DNA of 34,212 bases from Planctomycetota bacterium (GTDB lineage: Bacteria; Planctomycetota; Phycisphaerae; Sedimentisphaerales; Anaerobacaceae). Under the pieces are notes generated by a model. The model saw nothing but the letters and a program-made list of their open reading frames with translations, was not told the DNA's origin and ran no database searches. Every line of letters begins with the position of its first letter. The first letter of the stretch is position 1. Below, piece by piece: positions 26,937 to 33,327 of this stretch. The position numbers and the translations under genes were made by a program. Location of the stretch: contig VRUG01000026.1 of assembly GCA_019456255.1 (NCBI GenBank), forward strand, positions 1 through 34,212, given 5' to 3'.

Positions 26937-27142
26937 TTTTTTCTCCCTTTCAAAATCAAAAAAAGTTTCTGTCCCCCATGAAAATTTAATTTGAGAAATG
27001 CCTAAATCTTTTTTATATAAAACCTCCTTTCCCCTTATTTAGCCAAATAAAATGACATCTCTGTATTAAGTCAAAAATGATTGCTCCAGAACCGCCTTCG
27101 ACAAAGCAAATTCAATTCTATGAATAACGTATTATTCATAGA
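26937..27142 (-). repeat. GH16 5' leader, duplicated at 32043-32254
   Basis: The leader between operator and start codon is close to identical to that of the GH30 gene at 30066 over about 160 bp. Shared blocks include GTTTCTGTCCCCCATG, AAAATTTAATTTGAG, ACCTCCTTTCCCCTTA and AAGTCAAAAATGATTGC (plus strand). On the transcribed strand both carry AAAGGAGGTTTT, a full Shine-Dalgarno match about 90 nt before the start and with no start codon after it. The two catalytic genes are unrelated, so the leader was copied separately from the coding parts. Confidence 0.75.
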
Positions 27143-27179
27143 TGTAAACGCCATTTTGTGTATAATTTACGCCATTTTG
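27143..27179 (-). promoter_or_regulatory. Direct-repeat operator abutting the GH16 promoter
   Basis: Perfect CGCCATTTTG half-sites lie at 27149-27158 and 27170-27179 (21 bp apart). On the minus strand the proximal site is followed with no gap by TTTACA (27143-27148), a good -35. The -10 is poor (TATTCA at 16 bp), as expected for an activator-dependent promoter. Confidence 0.7.
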
Positions 27180-27240
27180 GGAGGGTGCCTTGTGTGGGAA
27201 CTTCTTTAACCTACTTACAGTAAAGGGCTAAGTGTTTTTC

Positions 27241-27274
27241 TAAAAAAAGGCGAGGCCACCTAAGCAACCCCGCC
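27241..27274 (-). terminator. Terminator of the GH3 gene
   Basis: An 11-bp stem with G-U pairs (27249-27274), CTAA loop, and a U-tract on the minus strand from the A run 27242-27248. Related in sequence to the terminators at 25000, 29957 and 32313. Confidence 0.75.
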
Positions 27275-27336
27275 CTTATCCAATCATATCCCAGGTCAAA
27301 ACTCAAACCCAAGTTTACTTCTCATTTCCGTAACTA

Positions 27337-29589
27337 TTACGGATTACCGTCACAGCGTCCATCGCCTTCAGGTCCTTCAACTACACCATTGCCGCAGCAG
27401 TAACGATTGGAAGGATTGCCTCTGGTTACGCCATCGCAATCGTTCGCACAATTTGTGCAGTCTTCGCCTGCTTCGCAGACACCATCATTGTCACATGCTG
27501 ATGGAGGACCGCAATCATCGGGACAATTACTGCTGTTCTCGCCCGGGTCACAGGTTCCGTCACCACAGACCGGTCCGGGGCCGCAGTCAATGCCGCAATT
27601 AGAACTGTCTTCAGCGCCTTCGCAGATTCCGTCACCACAGCAGTACTGGCTGGCAGGATTGCCGCTCGTCTTGCTGATACAATCATTTGCACAGTTAGTA
27701 CAGTCCTCACCTGCTTCACAGATACCGTCATTGTCACACACACCACCGCCGCCGCAATCTTCAGAACAATTGTTGGAGTTCTCACCCGGGTCACAGGTGC
27801 CGTCACCGCAGTAGCTGGGGGTGGCATAGTCTAAGCCGTAGCCGTATGCGAATAACGGATCGTAAACAGCGTCTCCATTATTGATAGGAACCTGCCCGAT
27901 ATTTAGCGGCCAGCTATGCGGCAGCTTTCCCGTAAAATCATAATCGCCAAACAGCACATCCGCTACTCCATTACCCTCTGTTCCAGGCAGCCATGCAGCA
28001 ACAAGCGCACTCCAGTCGTTTATATAATCGCTTATCATCAGCGGTCGTCCCGAAACCAATACTACGACTATAGGGATTCCAGCAGCTATCCTGCCAAGGC
28101 ACCTGGTATCACCAGAACTAAGAGCTAAGGTGCTACTGTAACCGTTACCTTCGGCGTAGGGAGTTTCGCCTATAACTACGATCGCAATATCATGACCTTC
28201 TGAACCTCTTCCATCTTTATTAAATGTAACCGACCCACCGCCTGCAGCTACTGCGTCTTGAATTCCCTCGAGAATTGTTGTACCAGGCGTAATGTCACCG
28301 TAGCCGCCTTGCCAGGTTATTGTCCAGCCGCCGCACTGAAGACCAATATCATCTGCATTCTTACCTGCTACAAAAATGTTGCTGGCCTTGGAAAGGGGCA
28401 GAATGCCATCATTCTTTAGCAGAACAAGAGATTTCTGCACAGCTTCGCGTGCAACCGCTCTATGCTCGGCACTTCCCAGTGCGCCGCTGTTAACAAGTGT
28501 TCTATCTGCCAGCGGATTGTCAAATACACCAGACCTGTCTTTGATTCGCAATATTCGCCTTACAGCATCATCTATTCGTGTCATACTAATATCACCGGCG
28601 TTTACTGCATTCTTCACGGCTGTTATCCAGTTATTCCAGTTAACAGACGGTTCCATGCACATATCGACACCGGCATTAACCATTAACACTACTTTGTCGT
28701 AATAGCTCGCCCCTGAAAGTTCATCTATCGCTTTCCAGTCGGAGATTAGAAACCCGTCAAAGCCAAACTCTGTTTTAAGAACATCGGTTAGCAGATACGT
28801 ATTCTCATGCATCTTGACGCCATTCCAACTGCTGAAAGACGGCATGATAGTGCCTACATTATTATTTATGGCCTCAAGATACCCTTGCATATGGATATCT
28901 CTTAGAGTAGCTTCATCACAAACCGTATCACCCCTGTCCTCACCGCCGGTCGTACCGCCGTCACCGGCAAAGTGCTTGGCACATGATATTATACGTTCGC
29001 CGCCCATCGTCAGACCTTGCAGGCCCTTAACATAACTGCCTGCCAGTAAGGTCTGCAACTCGGGATCTTCACCAAAACCTTCATATGTTCTGCCCCATCT
29101 TTCGTCTCTTGGCACCATCACACCAGGAGCGAATGTCCATTCCAGTCCGGTGCATCTGACTTCCTTTGCGGTAATTCGCCCAATCTCTTCTACAAGGATA
29201 GGGTCGCGAGTAGCACCCAAACCAATATTATGAGGAAAAATTGTTGCACCTATCACATTGCTATGACCGTGAACCGCATCGATGCCATAGATAATGGGAA
29301 TACCCAAACGAGTAGCTAACGCGGCGTTCTGATAATCATCATGCATATCCGCCCAGCCGGTGGGGGTATTTGAAGCTGGATGAGAACCGCCCCCACTTAA
29401 GACCGAACCAAGAAAATAGTTTCGAACATCATCCGCGTCAGCTTTACTTCTTTCTACCTGAGTCATCTGGCCGACCTTCTCATCAAGCGTCATACTGGAA
29501 ATAAGAGCCTCAATATCAACTGCTGTTGCAGCATTCGCGGTTAAAAATAACACAAAACAAAATAACACTAACTTCTTTAATCCATTCAT
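27337..29589 (-). CDS. GH3 beta-glucosidase with C-terminal Cys-rich repeats
   Basis: 750 aa; the ATG at 29589 follows AAGGAG. Residues 1-23 are a signal peptide. Residues ~28-360 are the GH3 N-domain: YGIDAVHGHS with substrate Asp114, KH at 205-206 and nucleophile Asp284 in LISDW. Residues ~390-590 are the GH3 C-domain (IAVVIGETPYAEGNG, then LVAAWLPGTEGNGVADVLFG). Residues ~594-750 are a Cys-rich tail of CGDGTCDPGE...CxxDCG and CDNDGVCEAGEDC units ending EGPEGDGRCDGNP, nearly identical to the tail of the GH30 at 30066. The enzyme probably releases glucose from beta-glucan oligosaccharides outside the cytoplasm. The tail may bind calcium or mediate surface attachment; no family function is known to me. 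The operator lies 310 bp upstream. Confidence 0.92.
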   Translation of the reverse strand: MNGLKKLVLFCFVLFLTANAATAVDIEALISSMTLDEKVGQMTQVERSKADADDVRNYFLGSVLSGGGSHPASNTPTGWADMHDDYQNAALATRLGIPIIYGIDAVHGHSNVIGATIFPHNIGLGATRDPILVEEIGRITAKEVRCTGLEWTFAPGVMVPRDERWGRTYEGFGEDPELQTLLAGSYVKGLQGLTMGGERIISCAKHFAGDGGTTGGEDRGDTVCDEATLRDIHMQGYLEAINNNVGTIMPSFSSWNGVKMHENTYLLTDVLKTEFGFDGFLISDWKAIDELSGASYYDKVVLMVNAGVDMCMEPSVNWNNWITAVKNAVNAGDISMTRIDDAVRRILRIKDRSGVFDNPLADRTLVNSGALGSAEHRAVAREAVQKSLVLLKNDGILPLSKASNIFVAGKNADDIGLQCGGWTITWQGGYGDITPGTTILEGIQDAVAAGGGSVTFNKDGRGSEGHDIAIVVIGETPYAEGNGYSSTLALSSGDTRCLGRIAAGIPIVVVLVSGRPLMISDYINDWSALVAAWLPGTEGNGVADVLFGDYDFTGKLPHSWPLNIGQVPINNGDAVYDPLFAYGYGLDYATPSYCGDGTCDPGENSNNCSEDCGGGGVCDNDGICEAGEDCTNCANDCISKTSGNPASQYCCGDGICEGAEDSSNCGIDCGPGPVCGDGTCDPGENSSNCPDDCGPPSACDNDGVCEAGEDCTNCANDCDGVTRGNPSNRYCCGNGVVEGPEGDGRCDGNP

Positions 29590-29898
29590 AATTTTCTCCT
29601 TTTTCCTCCCTTCGCTGTATTAAAAATTTACTTCATAAAACAACGAGTACTAATTCAATAATAGGCAGCCTCCTTTCTTTTCAATGTAGGTGTAATCCAT
29701 CCTTAAATAATCACACAATAATGAATTACAAGTTCCTATGAGCTGACATAAAAGACCCCCGACCAATGCCATTTACACAGCCTGAATGATTCATTTACTG
29801 AACTTGTTTTTATAATCTGAAAAGACTCCCGCAAACTATACTGTGAAGTTGATTCAGAACAACTCGCTTCGGTACTACAGTAATCTCTTATTCACAAA
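29590..29898 (-). other. GH3 5' leader
   Basis: About 300 bases between operator and GH3 start with no supported gene. Unlike the GH16 and GH30 leaders it is not part of the duplicated block. It does carry an AAAGGAGGC stretch on the transcribed strand (near 29670-29680) about 85 nt before the start, without a following start codon. Confidence 0.4.
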
Positions 29899-29935
29899 CG
29901 TAAACGCCATTTTGTGCATATTTTCCGCCATTTTG
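29899..29935 (-). promoter_or_regulatory. Direct-repeat operator abutting the GH3 promoter
   Basis: Perfect CGCCATTTTG half-sites lie at 29905-29914 and 29926-29935 (21 bp apart). TTTACG (29899-29904) follows directly on the minus strand as the -35. A weak TACTGT sits 16 bp further. The layout matches the other three copies. Confidence 0.7.
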
Positions 29936-29956
29936 GGGAAAGTGCATAAAATCCAT

Positions 29957-29987
29957 AAAAAAAGCGAGGCCGCCTAAGCAGCCCCGC
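29957..29987 (-). terminator. Terminator of the GH30 gene at 30066
   Basis: Stem GCGAGGCCGC / GCAGCCCCGC (29964-29987, plus strand) with two G-U pairs, CTAA loop, and a U-tract on the minus strand from the A run 29957-29963. Confidence 0.8.
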
Positions 29988-30065
29988 CTTTATCTAATCA
30001 TATCCCAGGTCAAAACTATAAATCAAACCTGAGCTTAATAATAAAACTTCTCATTTCCATAACTA

Positions 30066-32042
30066 TTATGGATTACCGTCACAGCGTCCATCGCCTTCAG
30101 GTCCTTCAACTACACCATTGCCGCAGCAGTAACGATTGTTTGGATTACCACCGGTTACACTATCACAGTCGCTTGAGCAACCGTTACAGTCTTCACCGGG
30201 GTCGCAAACACCGTCATTATTGCATTGCGCGGGCGGATCACAATCATCGGGACAATTGTTGTAATCTTCACCCGGATCACAGGTTCCGTCACCACATACC
30301 GGTCCCGAACCGCAATCAATGCCGCAATTAGAACTGTCTTCAGCACCTTCGCAGGTGCCGTCGCCGCAACAGTACTGGCTGTTAGGATTGCCGCTTGTTT
30401 TGCTGATACAATCGTTTGCACAGTTGTTACAATCCTCGCCTGCTTCGCAAACACCGTCGTTGTCACATGCACTTTGACAAGCTGGGTCACTGTCACAATC
30501 GCCTGTCGGGTCAGTACAGTCAGCAGCACCGTCACAGTCTTCATCTATTCCATCGGTACAGTTAGTCTCTGTAGTCGGTGGAGTTCCGCAGTCAGCCTCA
30601 CAGTTGCACTGGTCTTCACCTGGATCGCAGGTGCCGTCACCGCAATAAGAGCTGCTGCCACCCGTAAACTGTGTATCAGGCTGTTGCTCAAGCAGCTTTG
30701 ACTTGTCCCAGTTTGTCTGCCAGATGCTAACTGTTGCATCTGAGACGTCTGGCCAAGTAAATGTCGCAGCAGAACGGCTGGGAATAGCATATGAAAAGGA
30801 TTGCCCATTCCAGTTAATATCATAAGTTGTCGCACGATTCCTCGCTCCATTGAAAATAATCAGAGCAAGGGAGGTATCAGGATTCCTAAATGCCACTGTT
30901 TCAGCGTTATCACTCGCTATGCGATATGCACCAGGCTTTACGAATTTGCTGATATGTCCAAGGGCATAATATTCCGGTTCCTTAATGACTTCGCCGGTTT
31001 CCCAGACGATGGTAACTATGCCTTTGCAGTTTTCGCAACCTCCAGCTATTTTGGGGCCGCCATAATTACCCAGGGCAATATTCCATTCGACAACGGTCGT
31101 TGCCCAGTTGCGGGTTGCTCCAATAACAAGATTTTGCATCATCCATAGAAAATCATTCTCGAACCTTCCCCCTAATTGGCCTGTACATTCGGTGAAATAA
31201 ATATCTTTGTCAGGATGAGCGTTATGTACGGTTGTTTGAGCAGAGGCGCTGCCGGCATAACAATGGAAGGCAGAGCCGGAAATGTGCTGTCTTGCATCTG
31301 CGTCATCCAAAACAGTTATCGGATAGCCGGGATTGTCCCAATTGTGGTCATAGGTGATAATTTTGGTAGTCCCGAGTTTTGGCCCCATGACTTTGGCAAG
31401 TCTGATCTGGTCAGCCTCCGACATTATCATGCCGGGGTAATTTGTAGGACCATATATAGGTTCGTTTTGCATTGAGATCGCATAGATGTCAATCCCTTGC
31501 GCAGCATAGGCCTGTATGAACTTAACAAAGTAGTCTGAGTAAGTATTGTATATAGCGTCACTATCAATGAGGCTTCCGCCGTTATATAAACTTTCGTTCG
31601 TTTTCATCCATGCAGGAGCACTCCACGGCACAGCTATAATCTTAAGGTCGCTGTTGGCAGCTTTGGCATCCTGAACAGCGGGGACGATATAAGGCAAATC
31701 CCTCGATATTGAAAAATTCGCAAGGCTATAGTCGGTTTGGCCTGCCGGCATATCATCGTAGGTGTAGTCTTCCCATCGAAAATCAGAAGTACCCATTGGC
31801 TGTCTCAGTATGCTAAGCCCGATACCACTAACAGGGTCAAATAAATCATCAACCAGGGTCTGTATTTGCGTGCTGTTCAAAACTCCTGATTCGTATACCA
31901 TCCATGCAGCAGAGTCGGTATACGATGCTCCAAACCCATTCATTTGCTGGTATAGCACAGTATCGTCAATGTTTACGCTGGCGCAGAACGCAGTACCCGC
32001 GAATGTCATCAGCACCGCTGTTAGAAACATTAACTTCTTCAT
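30066..32042 (-). CDS. GH30 beta-1,6-glucanase-like enzyme with C-terminal Cys-rich repeats
   Basis: 658 aa; the start at 32042 follows AAGGGA. Residues 1-20 are a signal peptide. Residues ~25-350 are a GH30 barrel: MNGFGASYTDSAAWM, VPWSAPAWMKTNESL, acid/base Glu184 in MQNEP and nucleophile Glu285 in FTECT. Residues ~355-445 are the GH30 beta-domain (KPGAYRIASDN, IPSRSAATFTWP). From ~465 to 658 are Cys-rich repeats: CGDGTCDPGEDQC, a MopE-like CTDGIDEDCDGAADC segment, then units matching the GH3 tail and the same EGPEGDGRCDGNP terminus. The barrel is only distantly like the GH30 at 19600. It probably cleaves beta-1,6 links; exact specificity is inferred from subfamily resemblance. Control is by the operator at 32261-32291. 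Confidence 0.9.
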   Translation of the reverse strand: MKKLMFLTAVLMTFAGTAFCASVNIDDTVLYQQMNGFGASYTDSAAWMVYESGVLNSTQIQTLVDDLFDPVSGIGLSILRQPMGTSDFRWEDYTYDDMPAGQTDYSLANFSISRDLPYIVPAVQDAKAANSDLKIIAVPWSAPAWMKTNESLYNGGSLIDSDAIYNTYSDYFVKFIQAYAAQGIDIYAISMQNEPIYGPTNYPGMIMSEADQIRLAKVMGPKLGTTKIITYDHNWDNPGYPITVLDDADARQHISGSAFHCYAGSASAQTTVHNAHPDKDIYFTECTGQLGGRFENDFLWMMQNLVIGATRNWATTVVEWNIALGNYGGPKIAGGCENCKGIVTIVWETGEVIKEPEYYALGHISKFVKPGAYRIASDNAETVAFRNPDTSLALIIFNGARNRATTYDINWNGQSFSYAIPSRSAATFTWPDVSDATVSIWQTNWDKSKLLEQQPDTQFTGGSSSYCGDGTCDPGEDQCNCEADCGTPPTTETNCTDGIDEDCDGAADCTDPTGDCDSDPACQSACDNDGVCEAGEDCNNCANDCISKTSGNPNSQYCCGDGTCEGAEDSSNCGIDCGSGPVCGDGTCDPGEDYNNCPDDCDPPAQCNNDGVCDPGEDCNGCSSDCDSVTGGNPNNRYCCGNGVVEGPEGDGRCDGNP

Positions 32043-32254
32043 TTTTTTTCCCTTTCAAAATCAAAAATAAAAGTTTCTGTCCCCCATGAAAATTTAATTT
32101 GAGAAATGCCTAAGTCTTTTTTATAGAAAACCTCCTTTCCCCTTACTTAGTCAAAAAAATAACATCTCTGTATCAAGTCAAAAATGATTGCCCAAAGACC
32201 GCCTCCGGCAAAGCAATTTCACATCTATGTATAATGTATAATATAATTCATAGA
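32043..32254 (-). repeat. GH30 5' leader, duplicate of 26937-27142
   Basis: Second copy of the GH16 leader, with a few substitutions and small indels. It retains the ACCTCCTTTCCCCTTA block (AAGGAGGT on the transcribed strand) and the CCGCCT segment near the promoter. The similarity continues through the operator and, further on, into the terminator and Cys-rich tail of the next gene. Confidence 0.75.
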
Positions 32255-32291
32255 TGTAAACGCCATTTTGTGCATACTTTCCGCCACTTTA
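32255..32291 (-). promoter_or_regulatory. Direct-repeat operator abutting the GH30 promoter (one degenerate half-site)
   Basis: The proximal half-site CGCCATTTTG (32261-32270) is perfect. The distal one (32282-32291) is CGCCACTTTA, two changes from consensus, and is still 21 bp away. TTTACA (32255-32260) follows directly on the minus strand, and TACATT lies 16 bp beyond. Conservation is strongest in the half-site next to the promoter. Confidence 0.65.
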
Positions 32292-32312
32292 GGAAAAATG
32301 CTTAAAATCCAT

Positions 32313-32343
32313 AAAAAAAGCGAGGCCGCATAAGCAGCCCCGC
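32313..32343 (-). terminator. Terminator behind the orphan Cys-rich tail
   Basis: Stem GCGAGGCCGC / GCAGCCCCGC (32320-32343), ATAA loop, and a U-tract on the minus strand from 32313-32319. Nearly identical to the terminator at 29957-29987. Confidence 0.8.
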
Positions 32344-32406
32344 CTTTATCTGATCATATCCCAGGTCAAAACTTAAACCTGAGTTTACTTCTCATTTCTG
32401 TAACTA

Positions 32407-32625
32407 TTACGGATTACCGTCACAGCGTCCATCGCCTTCAGGACCTTCAACTACACCATTGCCACAGCAGTAACGATTGGACGGTTTGCCACCGGTTACG
32501 CTATCACAGTCACTGGAGCAGTTATCGCAGTCCTCACCCGGATCACAAACTCCATCATTATTACATGCTGGTGGGGAACCGCAATCTTCTGGACAAGTCT
32601 CGCTGTCTTTGTCAGGGACAGCCTA
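32407..32625 (-). pseudogene. Orphan Cys-rich tail fragment without a catalytic domain
   Basis: Reading from 32622 down to the TAA at 32407 gives about 72 codons closely matching the last 65 residues of the GH3 and GH30 tails (CNNDGVCDPGEDC, then NRYCCGNGVVEGPEGDGRC). The frame is blocked upstream by TAG at 32623-32625, and the match begins near DSETCPEDCG. No signal peptide or catalytic domain precedes it. The upstream 73 codons in the same frame are hydrophobic and unrelated to GH proteins. The best reading is the remnant of a third tailed gene whose body was lost; downstream it keeps terminator and operator exactly as at the intact genes. Translation by TAG read-through is formally possible but unsupported. 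Confidence 0.75.
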
Positions 32626-32744
32626 ACTAACGATTGCCATCTGGGGATGCAAAGCCATGTATTTTAGTATTACTGCCGCCTGTAAAAGCACGAACAAAGA
32701 TAATAAAACAATGCCCAATAACAACAACCAACATGGTAAAATCT

Positions 32745-32793
32745 GAGAGCATTTGCAAGAGGGCCAATACTTATTGGTGCCCTCGGAACTCTC
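32745..32793 (-). promoter_or_regulatory. Nested hairpin near the start of a predicted transcript
   Basis: Three coaxial pairings occur: GAGAG (32745-32749) with CTCTC (32789-32793), GAGGG (32759-32763) with CCCTC (32780-32784), and CCAATA (32764-32769) with TATTGG (32772-32777). The hairpin starts just past the predicted transcription start of the promoter at 32816-32844. It has no U-tract, so it is not a simple terminator. Downstream is a weak 35-codon ORF from an ATG near 32733 with no ribosome-binding site. Confidence 0.45.
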
Positions 32794-32815
32794 AAGATTC
32801 CCTGTAAGTACAACA

Positions 32816-32844
32816 AGTGTAACAACTAATTTACAAAATGTCAA
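32816..32844 (-). promoter_or_regulatory. Promoter reading toward the orphan tail
   Basis: On the minus strand, TTGACA (32839-32844), 17 bp, TACACT (32816-32821). The unit from here to the terminator at 32313 would be about 500 nt, holding a structured 5' end and the orphan Cys-rich fragment. It could be a relic promoter or that of a non-coding transcript. Confidence 0.5.
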
Positions 32845-32915
32845 GAAAAAAACTTTTTTTTTGATGATTTTCAGGGTATTATCGGCCCTTTTTAAAGAAA
32901 AGTTTTTTTACATTG

Positions 32916-32944
32916 TTGACAATATCTCAAAATAGCCGTACCAT
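32916..32944 (+). promoter_or_regulatory. Promoter of the DnaA domain IV-like gene
   Basis: TTGACA (32916-32921), 17 bp, TACCAT (32939-32944). The predicted start is near 32951, only about 17 nt before the TTG at 32968, so the leader is very short. The -10 is two mismatches from consensus. Confidence 0.5.
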
Positions 32945-32967
32945 GAGTTCCCAGTTGAATTTTCCGT

Positions 32968-33243
32968 TTGCCGGCTAACTTTCGGCAGGTGGGCAGGCTT
33001 GCGGACCTTCAGAGTAAAAAACGCAGCCAGAGCATCACCGAACCTCGCCAGATTTGTATGTATCTGGCCAGAAACCTGACAAAGCACAGCCTTGAGGAAA
33101 TTGGTGGGCATCTGGGTGGAAGAGACCACACAACCGTCATGCACGCCTGTAATAAGATTAATCATGCTAAAAAGGCCGAACCGAAGATGCGGGCCATACT
33201 CGGAGAACTGACCAAGCAAATCACTCAAGCTGCTCAAAGCTAA
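32968..33243 (+). CDS. Stand-alone DnaA domain IV-like DNA-binding protein
   Basis: 91 aa from a TTG start; a GTG at 32989 is an alternative, no clear ribosome-binding site precedes either, and an in-frame TGA at 32956 closes the frame upstream. Residues ~14-80 match the DnaA C-terminal domain (Bac_DnaA_C): [37 protein letters not shown], then the DnaA-box-binding signature [15 protein letters not shown]. DnaA domains I-III, including the AAA+ ATPase, are absent, and no remnant of them is visible upstream. It has its own promoter and a strong terminator, so it is probably expressed rather than a decayed dnaA. By analogy with HdaB of Caulobacter, a short domain-IV homolog that competes with DnaA for DNA, it could modulate initiation or act as a plain transcription factor. 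The first helix of domain IV is shortened, so truncation cannot be excluded. Confidence 0.75.
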   Translation: MPANFRQVGRLADLQSKKRSQSITEPRQICMYLARNLTKHSLEEIGGHLGGRDHTTVMHACNKINHAKKAEPKMRAILGELTKQITQAAQS

Positions 33244-33260
33244 GTAGTGAAGTCAGCATC

Positions 33261-33299
33261 AAAAAAGGCGTGGCGGCTGTGATAGCCGCCACTTTTTTA
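33261..33299. terminator. Bidirectional terminator between convergent genes
   Basis: A perfect 9-bp stem GTGGCGGCT / AGCCGCCAC (33270-33292) with GTGAT loop, a T-tract on the plus side (33293-33299) and an A run on the other (33261-33266). It serves the DnaA domain IV-like gene (stop at 33243) and the convergent lectin gene (stop at 33328). Confidence 0.85.
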
Positions 33300-33327
33300 T
33301 TCTCCATACCTCTATAAAATCACGTTA

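Noticed and set aside
30225..30701. Long plus-strand ORF opposite the GH30 Cys-rich tail
   Set aside because: It is a shadow frame of the repetitive Cys/Asp codons, rich in Thr/Ile/Val, with no ribosome-binding site; the same happens at 27407-27814.
32623..32844. A 73-aa hydrophobic ORF on the minus strand, in frame with the orphan Cys-rich tail
   Set aside because: Its TTG start is the -35 hexamer of a good promoter, no ribosome-binding site is present, and its first part overlaps the nested hairpin; treated as chance or relic.
32850..33250. Chromosomal replication origin next to dnaA
   Set aside because: The dnaA-like gene has domain IV only and no DnaA-box cluster or dnaN/recF neighbour is visible.
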